The notes beneath the pieces were generated by a model that saw nothing but the letters and a program-made list of their open reading frames with translations, did no database searches and was not told the origin of the DNA. Positions 63,203 through 64,000 of a DNA stretch of 64,000 nucleotides are shown piece by piece (the stretch's first letter is position 1; each line of letters begins with the position of its first letter). The translations under genes were made by a program, and so were the position numbers. The DNA comes from Planctomycetaceae bacterium (GTDB lineage Bacteria > Planctomycetota > Planctomycetia > Planctomycetales > Planctomycetaceae): positions 247,296 to 311,295 of the forward strand of contig JAHBXV010000002.1 of assembly GCA_019636285.1 (NCBI GenBank), given 5' to 3'.

Positions 63203-63249
63203 TCCCGGTGCACGGATCGCGTGATCGGAAATTCAGGGAGGCTATTCGA

Positions 63250-63510
63250 ATGGAGTCGTCCACACCCGTCGTGGTGCCCGAATTCGGGCAATCGCCGCAG
63301 GAACCCGTTACGCTGAGCCTGTGGCTGGTCGACGAAGGCTCGGAAGTCATCGCGGGGGAAAGCGTGGCCGAACTGCTGCTGGACGGCGTGATCTTTGATC
63401 TTGAAGCCAGCGCGAATGGTCGCCTGGCCCGCATCAGTTCCCAGCCGCGCGAACGAGTCCATTCCGGACAGACGATCGCATGGATCGATGAAATCGCCGC
63501 CGAAGGCTGA
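63250..63510 (+). CDS. Stand-alone lipoyl-domain-like protein lacking the modified Lys
   Basis: 86 residues from the ATG with GGGAGG at about 63235-63240; a GTG at 63208 would add 14 residues. The fold is that of a biotinyl/lipoyl attachment domain: [27 protein letters not shown], then [16 protein letters not shown] where ordinary E2 domains read ETDKATVEV. The Lys that carries lipoate is Gly46 here. So it cannot be lipoylated at the normal site. It follows lipA on the same strand and precedes uvrA by 66 bases. The loss parallels that in the LipB-like gene, which may mean a coordinated change in function. Confidence 0.78.
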   Translation: MESSTPVVVPEFGQSPQEPVTLSLWLVDEGSEVIAGESVAELLLDGVIFDLEASANGRLARISSQPRERVHSGQTIAWIDEIAAEG

Positions 63511-63576
63511 CAAGCCGCATTGTCGCGGCGTGACGGTCCCAAGAATTCAATCTCTTCTGGACGACTGCCAACGGAT

Positions 63577-64000
63577 ATGCCAGCCAAAGACATCGTGATT
63601 CGCGGTGCCCGAGAGCACAACCTGCGCGACGTCAGCCTCAGCCTGCCCCGCAACAAACTGATTGCTCTTACCGGCGTGAGCGGTTCCGGCAAAAGCTCGC
63701 TGGCTTTTGACACGTTGTACGCCGAGGGTCAGCGGCGGTACGTCGAATCGCTCTCCAGTTACGCGCGGCAGTTCCTGGGGCAAATGCCCAAGCCCGATGT
63801 CGATTCCATCACCGGCCTGGCTCCGTCGATCTCCATCCAGCAGAAAACCAGCGGACGCAATCCCCGCAGCACCGTCGGCACGATTACCGAAATCTACGAC
63901 TACCTCCGCGTGCTCTTCGCGCGGATCGGGACCGGCTACTGCCCGAACTGTGGCCTTCCCATCACCGCCCAGACGCGCGACCACATCATCGACACACTCG
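63577..64000 (+). CDS. uvrA: UvrABC system protein A, N-terminal part (runs off window)
   Basis: The first 141 codons from the ATG of [19 protein letters not shown] are visible. The Walker A segment is [22 protein letters not shown]. It is followed by [16 protein letters not shown] and [17 protein letters not shown], all diagnostic of UvrA. The CPNCG at about residue 131 is the start of its zinc module. UvrA is the damage-recognition ATPase of nucleotide excision repair. The right edge of the window truncates the gene. Confidence 0.96.
   Translation, partial: MPAKDIVIRGAREHNLRDVSLSLPRNKLIALTGVSGSGKSSLAFDTLYAEGQRRYVESLSSYARQFLGQMPKPDVDSITGLAPSISIQQKTSGRNPRSTVGTITEIYDYLRVLFARIGTGYCPNCGLPITAQTRDHIIDTL

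Noticed and set aside
1..64000. tRNA, rRNA, prophage or integrated element
   Set aside because: No cloverleaf-like sequence with conserved arms, no rRNA-like stretch, and no integrase, capsid or plasmid replication gene was seen by eye. A dedicated tRNA scan would be decisive.

Overview
The window looks like a chromosomal segment of a planctomycete (Planctomycetota, probably class Planctomycetia). The evidence is the gene mix and not a marker gene. There are three FGly-type sulfatases, two DUF1501 proteins, a BBP7-type outer membrane barrel, an ABC permease fused to a CPBP protease, a Ser/Thr kinase with a planctomycete-style N-terminal region, and many secreted or lipoprotein hypotheticals. 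The DNA is GC-rich. I see no rRNA, tRNA, CRISPR array, integrase or complete transposon. The genus cannot be decided from the sequence.

Region 1 (1-18.5 kb) is the most distinctive part. It is a lipid/glycoconjugate locus. It holds the end of a KAS III-type ketosynthase, two FabB-like ketosynthase paralogues, an MMPL/RND lipid exporter, a VTT-domain membrane protein, three sulfotransferases (two of them paralogues), two GT1-like glycosyltransferases, a CDP-paratose-epimerase-like SDR, a secreted sulfatase translationally coupled to a sulfotransferase, and two tandem PapA/condensation-like acyltransferases. The parts list (acyl chain condensation, glycosylation, acylation, sulfation, MMPL export) resembles mycobacterial sulfolipid/acyl-glycolipid loci. 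The proposed product, a sulfated or glycosylated complex lipid, is an inference.

Region 2 (18.7-27.1 kb) is a minus-strand run of exported hydrolases: a PhoD-like phosphatase, two sulfatases and two DUF1501 proteins. Three of the five start with a twin-arginine motif. Region 3 (27.1-42.4 kb) has an ABC ATPase/permease-CPBP pair, small lipoproteins, an acidic-tail protein, a DNA-repair fusion (alkyltransferase-like domain plus endonuclease V), a GTPase, a GT9 heptosyltransferase, an FHA protein, an SMP-30-like secreted protein and a BBP7 barrel. Region 4 (42.8-53.8 kb) has HrpB helicase, a dipeptide-type tandem ABC ATPase, an alpha/beta hydrolase, a DinB-like protein, a sialate O-acetylesterase, a MATE pump and a CBS protein.

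Region 5 (54-64 kb) holds a 1326-residue protein with an intimin/invasin-type (inverse autotransporter) barrel and a long beta-helix-like passenger, a kinase with a degenerate receiver domain, a site-2 protease, and a lipoate gene group. In that group a LipB-like protein lacks the catalytic Lys/Cys pair and a small lipoyl-domain protein lacks the modifiable Lys, with a normal LipA between them. The start of UvrA runs off the right edge. A dispersed inverted-repeat family (two 24-nt arms, always 30 nt apart) sits in intergenic gaps throughout and looks like a REPIN-type element.
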